Assembly: GCA_031216915.1 (NCBI GenBank)
Contig: CM062289.1
Coordinates: 252,521,113 to 252,585,112, forward strand
DNA length: 64,000 bases
Direction: 5' to 3'
Origin: Pictodentalium vernedei
Taxonomy: Eukaryota > Mollusca > Scaphopoda > Dentaliida > Dentaliidae
The notes under the pieces are model-generated. The model was not told where the DNA came from. It made no database searches and worked only from the letters and a program-made list of their open reading frames with translations. Below are positions 34,652 to 45,429 of this stretch, one piece after another. The position numbers were made by a program, and so were the translations under genes. Within the stretch, counting starts at the first letter, position 1. The number at the start of each line of letters is the position of its first letter.

Positions 34652-34981
34652 TTTTTAAATTCTGCTGTTCTGTAAACTGCCAGCTTGGTGTTGTTATTGC
34701 TTCTTGTGCGTGTCTGGCCCATTTGGATGTACTGTGCCTTAGGGATCGCATCGCATCCAGAGATGATATTATGTAGTGTCTGGATGTATTTGTTTTTACG
34801 GCGTTCCTGTAGGGTTGGCCAATTTAGGGCACTGAGCATTTCACTAACGCTGCTTGTTCTGCGGTAGTCATTGTATATGAAACGTGTGGCTCGCCTTTGT
34901 GTCATCTCAAGTTCCTGGATATCTCTTTTGATGTAGGGGTCCCATGACGATATGTTGATACCCATATCACTAATAATGGAA
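34652..34981 (-). pseudogene. LINE tail (CR1/L2-like), 5' part
   Basis: The minus-strand frame reads 'WDPYIKRDIQELEMTQRRAT', then 'SVSEMLSALNWPTLQERR', the thumb/C-terminal region of CR1/L2-like RT proteins. It is 5'-truncated at 34981 and interrupted at 34652 by DIRS B. Total LINE content is about 510 bp. Confidence 0.85.
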
Positions 34982-35043
34982 GTTATGTTTGTTCTAAATT
35001 TCTATGTCTCGTTTTTTCATAATAATAATACTCAGTTGTAATG
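34982..35043. repeat. 62-bp direct repeat, right copy
   Basis: Matches 27332-27393 (tcaact against tcagtt). Confidence 0.7.
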
Positions 35044-35569
35044 ATGAACAAATCTTTTGTTTGTTTTATTAATTTGTTTTGAAAGATTAGATAAACACTC
35101 ATGGAAAGTGGATTCATGAGTCGATGTTGCAAATGTTGTTAAAACAACAAAACAACCTGGAAAAGAATGATCAAACAGTGTTCAACCAGACTGTGTGAAC
35201 AAACAATGACGTTGAGGTCTGGCACCGAAGATTGAACTATGTTGGTCAAGCCGGCATGCCATTTTGCACATTAGTAAAAAAATTATTTGAAGAGAGCAAT
35301 TTAGTGACTGTTCAGGTCAAGCTAGTTTCCGACCTTAAAGTTATGAGGTTGCAATGAAAAAAAATTAGAGAACTACAAGCAAAACTCTTCACCGCATGGG
35401 ATGAATTCATTGCTGGTGAAATATCTGCAAAAAGACTGGTGATGGCCTGTGCTAAACTTAATGGTCCACAAACATGACTTTCACAAAACATCAATCCTGT
35501 TATTATATATTAATATATTCTGTGTTGATTTATTATATATTCGTCAAATATCAAAAAGATGGGCAGTTT

Positions 35570-35745
35570 CTTCCGACGGGTCTGAAGTCACTTCTGACAG
35601 TCCGAAGTCACTTCCGACGGGTCCGAAGTCACTTCCGACGGGTCCGAAGTCACTTGGTCCAAAGTCACTTTTTTGGGTCCGAAGTCACCAAAATGGGCCG
35701 AAGTCAGTCTGGTCCGAAGTTGCAAAGGTCCGAAGTCACTGTAAT
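35570..35745. repeat. 'ggtccgaagtcac' short repeats, inverted orientation
   Basis: At least eight copies of (g/t)ccgaagtcac with 'ttccgacggg' spacers. Inverse of the 27175-27300 cluster. Confidence 0.85.
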
Positions 35746-35754
35746 TCGAACCGA

Positions 35755-36650
35755 CGTCCTTGGAGTGACTCGGACAAGCTGGATGAAGACCGCCGGAGCA
35801 ATACAGCCATCACTAAGAAGAAAAGGAAGAGAAAGAAGGGACCCTCCGCCAGACGACGAGATTCCCGCCGAATGACTGAGTTTCTGGAGAAAAAGAAGAA
35901 GGAGAAGGAAGAGAAGGAGGCAAGTGAGGGCATCATAGGGTCTACACCTGTCACCCGTGACCAACCCTTGTCCAGCTCAGCACCCCCCCTCCCAGAAGGA
36001 GGGTCTGGAGGACTATGGGTCGTCAGGGGACCGATCAATCTCCAACCCATCTGACTCCTCATCTGAAGAGGAGATGGAGGGAGGATCTGTCTATGGTACA
36101 GGAAGTTGTCCCAGATGATGCACCTTCCACCCCTCCAGCTCTTGCTTCTTCGGACCAGGAAGCTCACACTGCGGAGTCCATGGAGAGCATCCTACCCAAC
36201 AAGGTCAGAGACGACGGGCATTGTGCCTTTCTTCAACAGACAGTACAAGCCTTGGAAAGCCGCAGACTCACGGAGACGACAATCAAAGGAGTTACAGAGA
36301 GCTTCAGCAATCACTACCTCCACACCACTCCTAAGAGCTCTACTCCAAAGAGCTCTCTGCCACCAGCAGCTGCAAGGGCTAGACCATATCAACCTAGTCA
36401 GCCCTCCATCACCCCTCCTTCAACACCACCAGAGGAGGTATCACCATCACAGCCACCTCCATCAAAAAAGAACAGGAGGAGGCACAGATGGCGCTGAGCA
36501 CCTTCTCCACTTTCCTCCTTTACCACAGCCAGACAAATCAAAATCCTATACAGTTAAAGAGGGTCGAAAGGGGCCTGCCCCAAACCGTCCCTGCGCGCTT
36601 TCGTCGCACTAAACCATTTGATCCCTTTGGTCACATGTCATTCGCACCTC
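35755..36650 (+). pseudogene. Lys/Pro-rich protein remnant, module 1
   Basis: A frame reads 'KKRKRKKGPSARRRDSRRMT' and 'EFLEKKKKEKEEKE', a basic then charged helix-like stretch. After a frame change comes a Pro/Ser-rich tail with 'PSQPPPSKKNRRRHRWR' and a stop near 36497. The trailing sequence 'aaagagggtcgaaagg' recurs after module 2. No known domain is recognised. A nucleic-acid-binding protein of a mobile element is one possibility. Confidence 0.5.
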
Positions 36651-36662
36651 TGACTTCAGAGT

Positions 36663-37615
36663 GTGAACAATAACAACATGGGAGCACTGGAATTACCGGC
36701 AAGACTACAGGAACACCATATCAGCTCTGGGCGTCTCTCGTCCCATCACCTGGACTATCCAGGAGAAGGGCAAGAGCATCTATCTGACCCTGGAATCCGC
36801 TACAGAAGTGAAGATCACACCACCTTTAGTGAGAGGATCCCCTCTCACACTGGTCCTCACCCAAGGGGGTCTGGAGGCCCTGAAAAGGGAAGGAAACCAA
36901 GAAGAAAGAGCCTGTCCACCAAGCGGAGGGATGCCAGATGCTTGGAGGCATTTTTGGAGAAGAAGAAAGAGAACAGTGAGGAAAAGAAGAGCCAGAGGCG
37001 GCCACCACTTCCCCTCCCACTCCCACAGACAGTCCCATACTTCTGCCGGCTCTCCCAGCCGGTGTTGTCGGATGTGGAAGAGTCTGTGGAGACTGAGGTG
37101 GAAATGGAAGCTGCCCTCTCGCCTCTTCCTGATCCCCACTCGCCCCTTCCTTCGAAGCCAAAATGCCGGGACACAGACAATTGGCTGGAAAAAAATCATT
37201 GAGGACAATAAGATCAAAGGGGACCTGCATAGGAAAGAGATGGACAGGAAATACGAACTATTCCTCCTACAAGTAGAAGAAACAAGAAAATTAATAGAAA
37301 CCCAACTGCAGCAAGAGCCTCAGCCATCAAGCACGACCACTCCAGACTCAGCCAGGACCAGACCATACAAACCACAGCAATCACCATCAGGCAGTCCACC
37401 AACCACACCGACTGCCACTGTCTCTCCTTCCAAACCACTACCTCTGAAAAAGAAGCAAAAGAGACATAAGCGCTGCTAATCACCCATAACATCTCTCCCT
37501 TTACCACGGTCAGACATAACAAAATTCCACAGCTAAAGAGGGTCGAAAGGAGCTTGCCCAAAATTGTCCCTGCGCGCCAAAGGTGCGCAAAACAATTTGA
37601 TCCGCGGGTCACAGT
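36663..37615 (+). pseudogene. Lys/Pro-rich protein remnant, module 2
   Basis: A near-repeat of module 1. It is preceded by a block reading 'WEHWNYRQDYRNTISALGVS' then 'RPITWTIQEKGKSIYLTLES'. The basic block 'KSLSTKRRDARCLEAFLEKK' is in another frame. A 223-codon frame (36808-37479) continues to 'IIEDNKIKGDLHRKEMDRKY', a likely coiled coil, and ends with 'SPSKPLPLKKKQKRHKRC'. The same 3' noncoding phrase follows. At least one frameshift separates the modules, so it is broken or needs correction. Function unknown. Confidence 0.5.
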
Positions 37616-37746
37616 GATCTCTCAAGACAGGTGTTCTCCCATAGCAGGTCCATTATAGAGTAAAACCAATCGGTGCCTGGCAGATGTGGTCTCTCAAGAC
37701 AGGTGGTCTCTCAAGACGGTGGTCTCTCAAGATAGGTTTTACTGTA
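37615..37746 (-). repeat. Right inverted end of element N
   Basis: Multiple 'ggtctctcaagacaggt' repeats, ending in the inverse of the 26429 terminus followed by TA. Confidence 0.65.
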
Positions 37747-39230
37747 CCAGCCAATCGGAATCATTCTTAAATCACGCTTTTACACGTAAGCTGGATTCTA
37801 TGTATGGTGTTCTGAGCACATTTCTCAGTATCTGTAATGCATCATGTAACGTTGAATACACACAGCAATCGTATTATAAAATCACAATATTTTTATACTG
37901 TACCAATGACCCAGACTTATCTGGTGCTAAGTTACTAACTCCTTAAAATCTAGGGCCAAACACAAATTTTGCCCCCCCCCCCCCCCCCCATCTCCAAAAT
38001 TTGCATCAAAGTCTGAAATTTCAATGTACTATGTGGTCCTCCATACTTTTTATCCACCACACATGCACAGTGTCAAGGAGGTCTCGAAATTGGCGCAAAA
38101 AGTCATTCTTTGTTTGGCCCTAAAATCAGTAACATCTCACTGATATTTGTGCTTGTAAATCTCAGTTTAAATGATGCCAGACACAATTATGAAAGAAATG
38201 GTGGATCTAAAGAGGAAATATAAGGATGAGAGGAAGAAACAGTGGCAGGATGTGTTCAGGACTGTAACTTATAATTTTTTTATGAAATTATTTCATGTTC
38301 CCTAATTTCGGAGCATGGGCCTGTTTACATTCTTGTTATGAAATTTCCACAGTTTGTTCAGTGTTTCCTCGCTCCCTTTCCTTAATACCCCCCTTGCTAT
38401 TCTCCCATGCTTTTGGCATAATTTTTGTAATTTTTTTTTTACTAAAATTTCTTGGGAGTTTTGGCTTGGTAACAGAATAATTATTCTGTTTTTCCCCATG
38501 CTTACGTCCTCACCCTTGGGTGGTTAGGCATTTTGGTCTGCATCTACCATCCGATGTACTGCAGTTTCTTCTCTGGAAGTCTCTGTTTTACATCGGATAG
38601 TGTTTAAATTGGTAACTGATTTTGGGCCATGTTTACAGTGCCTGGAGTCATATTTCCGGTTTTTGTACACTTTTGTTTACGTTGACAACGGTTACTTCTG
38701 ATAGTGATTACTTGTCTTCTGTTTAGTTCTGCTCATGGCCAGATACATTAATATTGTCCGTAAGTGTTACATTAATTTTTAAATATGTTTTAAAATTTTT
38801 GTCCACACTTAGGCTTTTTGGGGATCCATTTGGGCTCATTGTTCCCATTGGGAACTTGGGCTCTTCTGAAATTTTTTCGAAAATTTTTTTTTCTTTTGAA
38901 TTATTTTTTTGAAATGTTATAATGGATTATATTATATTATGTATCTTTGTTTTCAAGGGTTAGTGCGAGTACTATGACTGTTTATATTTTTTCATGATGA
39001 AAGAATATTTTGTTCAAATTGTAATGCGAGGAAGTCTTCCTCTGATTCTCATTGTGTTTCTTGTAGTCAATGTACTCGCACTAATTCTTGCTCAGTGTGT
39101 GTCAATTGGATGACAGACGTCGGAGACGTGTGTCACGGTATATTGTTAGCGGTGAGAGGTCCATGGCGGTCCTTTCTCTGCAGGGTCACTCTAGTTTTTC
39201 AGTCTCTTTTTCAGAGGAACAAGAACAGGG

Positions 39231-40300
39231 TGATGTCTTCAAGAAGTGTGCCTCCGTCGTCGCAGTCCAGTGAAGAGCTAGTGGCTAAGTGCTCATGGAA
39301 ATATGACAATTGCCTAAGCGGTCCCAAGTAAGATCGATGGCGTTGTCGTCCGCTAGCTCGCCCGGTGAAGCGACCATTCATGGAATGGCTCGACAACCAG
39401 GTTCGTTCGTTGCAGTCCAGGGAAGGAGTTCGGGTGATGCGAGCACTATAAATATTGAACGTGCACACCCAGCGACAATGGATCTGAGGGTAGTATGGAG
39501 GAAGCCTGTCAGTCCGGTAGCTAGCTCGTCCAGGTCTACCCGGACCGCAAGCGAGAGAGGCCCCCTCTCTCTTACTACAACATCTGGGCCCAGATGTTGT
39601 ATGTAACGTTCGTTAGTCGGAGCATACATCCACTCCTCCTGCTCGGGATGCTCCGTCGCATAGACAGTCAGACCCGGCTTGTCTATTAGCTTCCTTATCC
39701 TCACGTCGGCACACACGACTGCACATTGGTTATGTGACCACAGATATTCAGCCTGCTTCGCCGACCAGGGAGTCCACGTCGACCAGGTCACGCCATCTGC
39801 TAGCCAAGGACACAAGGCCTTTCCAGTTGGAACGTTCACATATGAGAAGTATGCTGGAATTAACGTCCCTGGAGCTTCCAGCGGCTAAATTACGTAAGAC
39901 CACGGCTCCACAGGCCTCCATGACGGACTTGCTATCACAGATAGCTCACTTCATAGCAGCATCCCAGCAGCTATCAGAAACTCTTTCAGTAAAGAAACTG
40001 TCTGAGATTGCTGGGTCGGTTCGCTCCCCTGTAGAGTCAGTAAGGGACGACCGAGATTCTTATATGGTCCAGGCGGATGGTAAAAGGGAATAAACACAGC
40101 TGAAATTTTCCCTTTCCGAACAACTTAAGGTGGCCGTAGATTTCATGCGGTATCACCTTTTAGAAGTTGTTTTTCCAGACCAAAATGCTTCATTACCTGA
40201 TAAGAAACTGAAAGCGTAACTGGACACAGACTTTTTCGGCCGGATTAGGGACACTGTCCCTGAGTTTCCGACCCAGTCCAGAAATGTTACGGACTCAGCA
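39231..40300 (+). pseudogene. Gag-like region of DIRS copy C
   Basis: ATG at 39231 gives 'MSSRSVPPSSQSSEELVAKC', then a stop 33 codons in, directly after a GTAAGA that could be a splice donor. Later frames (39734-40093, 120 codons) and the conserved 'gataagaaactgaaagcg' block (40200) match A, B and D. Present once, unlike the duplicated version in the sister copies. Assigned gag by position only. Confidence 0.5.
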
Positions 40301-40659
40301 GGGAGGAGTAAGGCATGTACTTCGGGGGCGAATACGTCCAAAGGAAGTTACTATAGAGGATCTAAGAAAGCCTCTACGTCTTACTCCGGAGACCGTCAGA
40401 GAAGCGACTCACATGGGGGTCGTAATGCTGGCCGAGATATCCGGTCAGACGCCCCTAGGTTGACTGGGCGAAGTGCAGGTAGTAGAGGACGTGGTTTCTC
40501 CTTCCGCAATCCTCGCAGGGCCAGGAGGTGATGGTCTAAACCTCTATTGCGTTCCAGTGGGCGGAAGGCTGTCGAGATTCTTAACCAATTGGTTGTCAAT
40601 TACGGATGACCCATGGGTGCAAGGGGTTATTTCTGAAGGTCTAAACTGTCCTTGAAGGA

Positions 40660-41600
40660 AAAACCTCTGTTAACTTGAAGTCCACGCTGGTCTCAGCTTC
40701 CGTTAAACATTCAGAAGAGAGATTCGCTTCTATCAGAAGTTCAATCTCTTCTGGACAAGACGCTATAGCCGTCGTAGAAAACCAGGAATCTCCAGTTTTC
40801 TGCAGTTACCTGTTCCTGGTTCCAAGATCAGATGGCTCGTTTCTGAGCTGGATAAACAAGCTGATCATGGCTCCAAAATTTTATATGGAGACCATCCGAT
40901 CGGTCAGAGCGAGCACTCGAGTGAACGATTAGGCTGTGAGAATAGATCGCAAGTATACATACTTTTACATCATGGTACATCCGGCGTTTAGAAAGTACCT
41001 TCGCTTCGCTGTCCCAGGAGTTGTTTTCAGTTCAGAGCAATGATGCTCTGGTCTGAACCTAGCACCCTGGGACTTCACTCAAATAATGATCTCGGTAATG
41101 ACTCATTTCCGAGCTCATCTGTGCTAAATCGGCCTACTTGGATGACATTCTTCAGGGTTACGGCAGCAAGTTAACGCTTCAGAACGATGTTCAGAGTCTG
41201 CTTTTATTGCTCCGACGTCTCGGTTTCATAGTACACAAAAAGAAGTCAGATCTAGTGCTGTCCAAATCATTCACCCACATGGGAATGAGCTTAGAGATGC
41301 ACAACAATCACATTCGTCTGCCATTAACCAGAACGATATTAGTCAGTTGTTACGCTCGCTTTTGTCTTCACTCAGATGTAGTAACAGCGAGAGAATTCAT
41401 GAGACTGACAGGTTTGTGCGGACCCGCTGCGGATCTTATTCCGGTGGAGTGGCTACGCACTCGTCCACTCCACATATATTTTATCTCAGAATTGGTGTGT
41501 GAAGACTCATTCGCTCGAATCGAACATGGTCTTGTCGATTCAAGTGAAACAAGAGATTCAGACTTGGGCAGATATTCAGTGGTTAACTGAAGGAGTGTCA
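40660..41600 (+). pseudogene. Reverse transcriptase of DIRS copy C (frameshifted)
   Basis: In order: 'YLFLVPRSDGSF' and 'FYMETIRSVRAS' (frame ending 40932), 'VHPAFRKYLRF' in the next stretch after a stop, then the catalytic YLDDILQ at 41135 and 'GFIVHKKKSDLVLS' with 'FTHMGMSLEM' in the 41138-41590 frame. These are the DIRS-type RT blocks. At least one stop and one frameshift break it. The corresponding region is absent from A, B and D. The enzyme would copy element RNA to DNA. Confidence 0.85.
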
Positions 41601-42100
41601 CTGCAACTGCCGGATCTGAGTTTTACGATAATGACGGATGCGAGTCAAACAGGTTGGGGTGCAACTGTGAGCCCAACGGATTCGAGGTGCCAGGGTCTTT
41701 GGGATCCGCAGTTCCTAAACACGCACATAAACATCAAGAGATGATGTCAATATGACTTGCGCTACGTCAATGAATGAACATTCTTCAGAATTCGCACGTT
41801 CAAATTCTGTCCGACAATTCGACAGTAGTAGCATACATTCGGAACCAGGAAGGCACTCATTCCATTCCGTTATTCAGTTTAACGGAAAGGATCCTTCTGT
41901 TTGTCCTAGAGCATCAAGTTCTTCTATCGGTCCGTCATATACCGGGTCGTCTGAACGTTCTAGCAGACTTCCTTTCTCGGAAAGTTTGCATGTTGTCGTC
42001 AGAATGGACTCTCAACAAATGAGTATTCATTCAGATTTGCTACCATTGGGATCGTCCAATGATAGACTTATTAGTGACGCATCTCAACAATCAGTTGCAG
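41600..42100 (+). pseudogene. RNase H-like domain of DIRS copy C
   Basis: 'IMTDASQTGWGA' (frame 41499-41744) holds the first catalytic Asp. 'ILSDNSTVVAYIRNQEGTHS' and 'IPGRLNVLADFLSRK' (frame 41774-42022) hold later acidic residues. There is a frame change between them and an in-frame stop after LNK. The following 'WDRPMIDL' and 'NNQLQTYVSPCPDP' are typical of DIRS proteins. Confidence 0.85.
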
Positions 42101-42453
42101 ACATATGTGTCACCATGCCCAGATCCTTGAGCGTTTGCAGTAGACGCTCTCTCGATATCTTCGGACAGAATGATAGGATACACATATCCTCTAGCGCCAT
42201 TGATTCAGCAGATATTGCTCAAGATAAAGCAATCTCACAGCAAAATTCTGTTGGTAGCATCTCTGTCACCCCAGAGACCATGGATAAATCTACTCAGGTG
42301 TCTGTTGTGGGACATGCCGCGGAAGCTTCCTCCACGGGAGGATCTTCTTTCGCAGGGGAAATCGCACACACTGCATCACAACCCGCAAGGTCTCAACCTT
42401 CATGTACTTCCGCTGTGCGGTCCTTCTTGCATGGCAAGCAATTTACAGGATGA

Positions 42454-43437
42454 GCAGTTGACGCAATATCTAACTGTAGGAGGATCTCCTCTTCGCTAAT
42501 TTATGCTGCTAACTGGAAGGTTTTCTCACGGTGGTGTAGGGATCATTCTGTTGATATTTATGACCCCTCCATTCCAGACATTGCTACTTTTCTAGTCTAC
42601 CTGTTTGATGAGATCAAACTGCAGCCTGTTACCATTAAGGGTTATAGGTCTATGCTATCTGATACCTATGCACATCATGATAGTTTACAGATTGGATCTA
42701 ATGTCTCTTTATCTAAGTTAGTGAAAAACTTTTCGATAAATAGACCTAGAACCCTTAGATTAATTCCTAAGTGGAATTTAGCTTGGGTTCTTCTTAAGCT
42801 AAAAAAAGCGCCATTTGAGCCTCTTGACACGGTGGACTTCAAATTCTTATCTTATAAGACAGCTTTTCTCAGAAGAGTTAGTGAGCTTCATGCACTATCT
42901 GTTGATGATTCTCACCATCGTAGTATAGGTAATACTATTACCTTGACTACTAATGTTGGATTTTTGACTAAGAATCAGGCTCCTAATAAGTATCCGGAAC
43001 CTATTGTTATTAAGGCTCTTCAGTCTTCAGACGGTCATAGGCCTTTACTCTGTCCTGTTAGAGCTATACGTATTTACAAATGTAGATCTGAGTTTATCAG
43101 AAAGGGACGCAAACGTTTCTTTCTGTCTCTGCTGCCTAATAGTAGGGACATTACGGTCCATTCTATTGCAAGGTGGATTCAATTAACTATCCGTACTGCT
43201 TATGAAAAATTATCTTCAACTCTGCAGTCTGTGCTTAAGATTTCAGCTCATGAAGTAAGAGCTGTATCTACATCTTGGGCTTATGCTAATAGTGTTGCTG
43301 TTACAGATTTGATGAAGGCTGCATATTGGTCTCAGCCTTCCACATTCACAAATTTTTATCTTAGAAATATTGAGTCCATTTCTGGCGACCTGCGTTGTTT
43401 AGGTCCGTTATCTGTTGCTCAGAATGTCGTCCACTAA
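42454..43437 (+). CDS. Tyrosine recombinase of DIRS copy C
   Basis: Open for about 327 codons from 42454 (first in-frame Met at 42652). The N-terminal core-binding part reads 'YAANWKVFSRWCRDHSVDIY' and 'FDEIKLQPVTIKGYRSMLSD'. The catalytic part has 'RRVSELHALS' (first Arg), 'SAHEVRAVSTSWAY' (H-x-x-R) and 'WSQPSTFTNFYLRN' (nucleophilic Tyr). All key residues are present. DIRS recombinases integrate a circular DNA intermediate by site-specific recombination without target duplication, which fits copies A, B and D. The preceding linker (frame 42170-42499, 'LHHNPQGLNLHVLPL') is in another frame, so the native start is uncertain. This is the only DIRS gene here that might still make an active product. 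Confidence 0.88.
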   Translation, partial: AVDAISNCRRISSSLIYAANWKVFSRWCRDHSVDIYDPSIPDIATFLVYLFDEIKLQPVTIKGYRSMLSDTYAHHDSLQIGSNVSLSKLVKNFSINRPRTLRLIPKWNLAWVLLKLKKAPFEPLDTVDFKFLSYKTAFLRRVSELHALSVDDSHHRSIGNTITLTTNVGFLTKNQAPNKYPEPIVIKALQSSDGHRPLLCPVRAIRIYKCRSEFIRKGRKRFFLSLLPNSRDITVHSIARWIQLTIRTAYEKLSSTLQSVLKISAHEVRAVSTSWAYANSVAVTDLMKAAYWSQPSTFTNFYLRNIESISGDLRCLGPLSVAQNVVH

Positions 43438-43499
43438 ACAGTTGCAACTATAGTTATGCAAGCTTTCTGTTCTGGCAGAGACTCTGTCCTGCTGCCCTC

Positions 43500-43560
43500 T
43501 TCGCTCTGGGGTATTTGACCCAGGGGAAGGGGGGGGGGGGTGGTGGTGTTCTCTTAGGTC
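43500..43560 (+). other. G-run hairpin downstream of the recombinase, copy C
   Basis: 'tttgacccagggg', a G-run, then 'cttaggtcagc'. Sister copies have the better-paired version (tgacccaggg / cccttgggtca) around G-runs of different length at 11765-11821 (A), 33750-33806 (B) and 50193-50241 (D). Confidence 0.6.
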
Positions 43561-45429
43561 AGCTGCTTTATAGTGAAAAGCAAGGGAATACCTCCTCTGG
43601 AGTCAGTAATTCCGAGTCTGTGCTGGGATGGTTTTGTGTAAAGCTAATGTTTAACTCATTTATGTAATATTTTTAAAGTGTAGCTCGGTGTGAAGCATTT
43701 GTATATGTCATGTGTCATACGAGTGTTAATATACAATCCTCGGACACTTTTAATGATTATAAAGAGTCTCATTCTCTGGACTTCCTTTATTTATTGGCTT
43801 TCCTTTAAAAATTAGTATAACGGGTTATACTGGATGTTAATAGAGATCATTGATGTTATTGTGCTCAATTACAGAATGGTATTGTGTCTTTCTTTTTTGA
43901 TACAAATAAGAAAGATACATGTAAAGCCTGTTTCTCCTTTTCTCCTTGAGGGGATAATTCTGTTTACACGTATTTGAGCCTATTGGATTTTCCTTTATGT
44001 CCTAGGCCCTCCAGCCTTTTTTCTATTCAGCTAAGTCTGGGTCATTGGTACAGTATAAAAATGTTAAAAAATTTATAGTAATTTATATATTTTTATACTG
44101 TACCAATGACCCAGACATAGCTGGTGCTAACTCTTAAAATATAGGGCCAAACACAAATTTTGCCCCCCAATCCCCAAAATTTGCATCTAAAACTAAAGAA
44201 AACATGTCCTGAGAGGCCCTCCACACCTCGCCCCTACTGCGCATGCGCAGTGTCAAGGACGTTCCGAAATTGGCGCCATTAATCATTCTAAGTTTGGCCC
44301 TTCATCAGTTAACATCTGACTGATCTTTGTGCTTTTAAATCTCAGTTTAAATGATGCCAGACACATAAATATTAGTGAAATGGTGATTCTAAGGAGGATA
44401 GAAAAGGAGGAGAGGAAAAGAATGTGTGACAGAATATTATCAGGGCTGTAACTTAAAATTTTTTAATGAAATTATGTTAAGTTACCTATTTTCAAGGCAG
44501 CAGCCATTTTGTTGTCATTCTGATTATTTAGTTACACTGTTTAATCAAGTGTTTTTCCTCTCTCCCTGTCCTTTAAGTTCCCCCTTGCTATTCTCCCATG
44601 CTTTTGGCATAATTTCTGTAATTATTATTACTAAAAATTTCTTGGGAGTTTAGCTGAATAACAGAATGAATTCTGTTTTTTCCCCATGTTTACGTCTTCA
44701 CCTACGGGTGGTTAGGCGTTGTGTTCTGCATCTACCATCTGATGTTCTGCAGTTTCTTCCCTGGAAGTCTCTGTTTTGCATCAGATGGTGTATATTTTGA
44801 TAACTGATTTCGGGCCTGGGTGCCTGGAGTCTTATTTTAGTGTTTTTACACTCATTGTTTACATTTACAAACAGCCCTCTGTGTGAGGGGGGGATTTCTA
44901 AATAATAATATCTTTATGTTATTTCAATCATAACTAGATACATTATTATTGTTCGTAAGTGTTGAATAAATTGTTTAAAATATTTTTAAAATTTTTGTCC
45001 ACACTTAGGCTTGGGATCCATTGGGGCTCAACGTTACTTTTCAGAAACTTGGGCTGTTCTGAAAAAATATTTTTTCAAAATATTTTGATTTCAATTATTT
45101 TTTCTATATTAATGGATCATATTATTATTATGTATTTTGATTGCCAGGGGTTAGTGCGAGTACCAGGACTTGTTTTCTTTTCACATTGAAAGGATATTGA
45201 TCAATTGTTTTAAGAGGAAGTCTTCCTCTGACCTTATTTTCATTCTATATGTGGTCTGTGTACTCGCATTAACTCCGGTTCTGTATCATATGATTTTGAT
45301 GACAATATCGGAAGCGTATGTCACGGTATGTTGTTGGGGATTTGGACACTCGGTCCTTTCCCCGTAGGGTCACTCTACTTTATCAATTTCTATTTCAGAC
45401 GATCAAGATTAGGGTGATGTATCTGTGAT

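Larger units (their letters stand above)
26427..37746. mobile_element. Element N: pogo/Tigger-like inverted ends around a composite interior
   Basis: CAGTAGAACCTGTCTTGAGA begins at 26429 and its near-inverse ends at 37744. Both ends are flanked by TA, the target used by Tc1/mariner-type transposases. Subterminal 'gtggtctctcaagacaggt' motifs repeat inside both ends. Without the nested LINE tail and DIRS B the element would be about 3.7 kb. No pogo transposase is readable. The interior carries Lys/Pro-rich coding remnants. Alternatively, two separate related MITEs may bound the region by chance. Confidence 0.5.
37889..44088 (+). mobile_element. DIRS-like retrotransposon copy C, main part (best preserved)
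   Basis: Left inverted repeat 37889-38107 with an expanded C-run (about 37973-37989), leader with candidate intron (38760-38957), one gag-like region, RT, RNase H, recombinase, and the first half of the ICR (44033-44088), where copy D is inserted. The remainder is at 51087-51416. Net length is about 6.53 kb. Its two terminal repeats differ at many positions, so C is older than the D inserted into it. It is only moderately similar to A, B and D. Confidence 0.92.

Noticed and set aside
35736-36167. 143-codon minus-strand ORF rich in Phe/Ser/Leu
   Set aside because: Antisense of the Lys-rich module, where AAG/GAG-rich codons read as CTT/CTC on the other strand.
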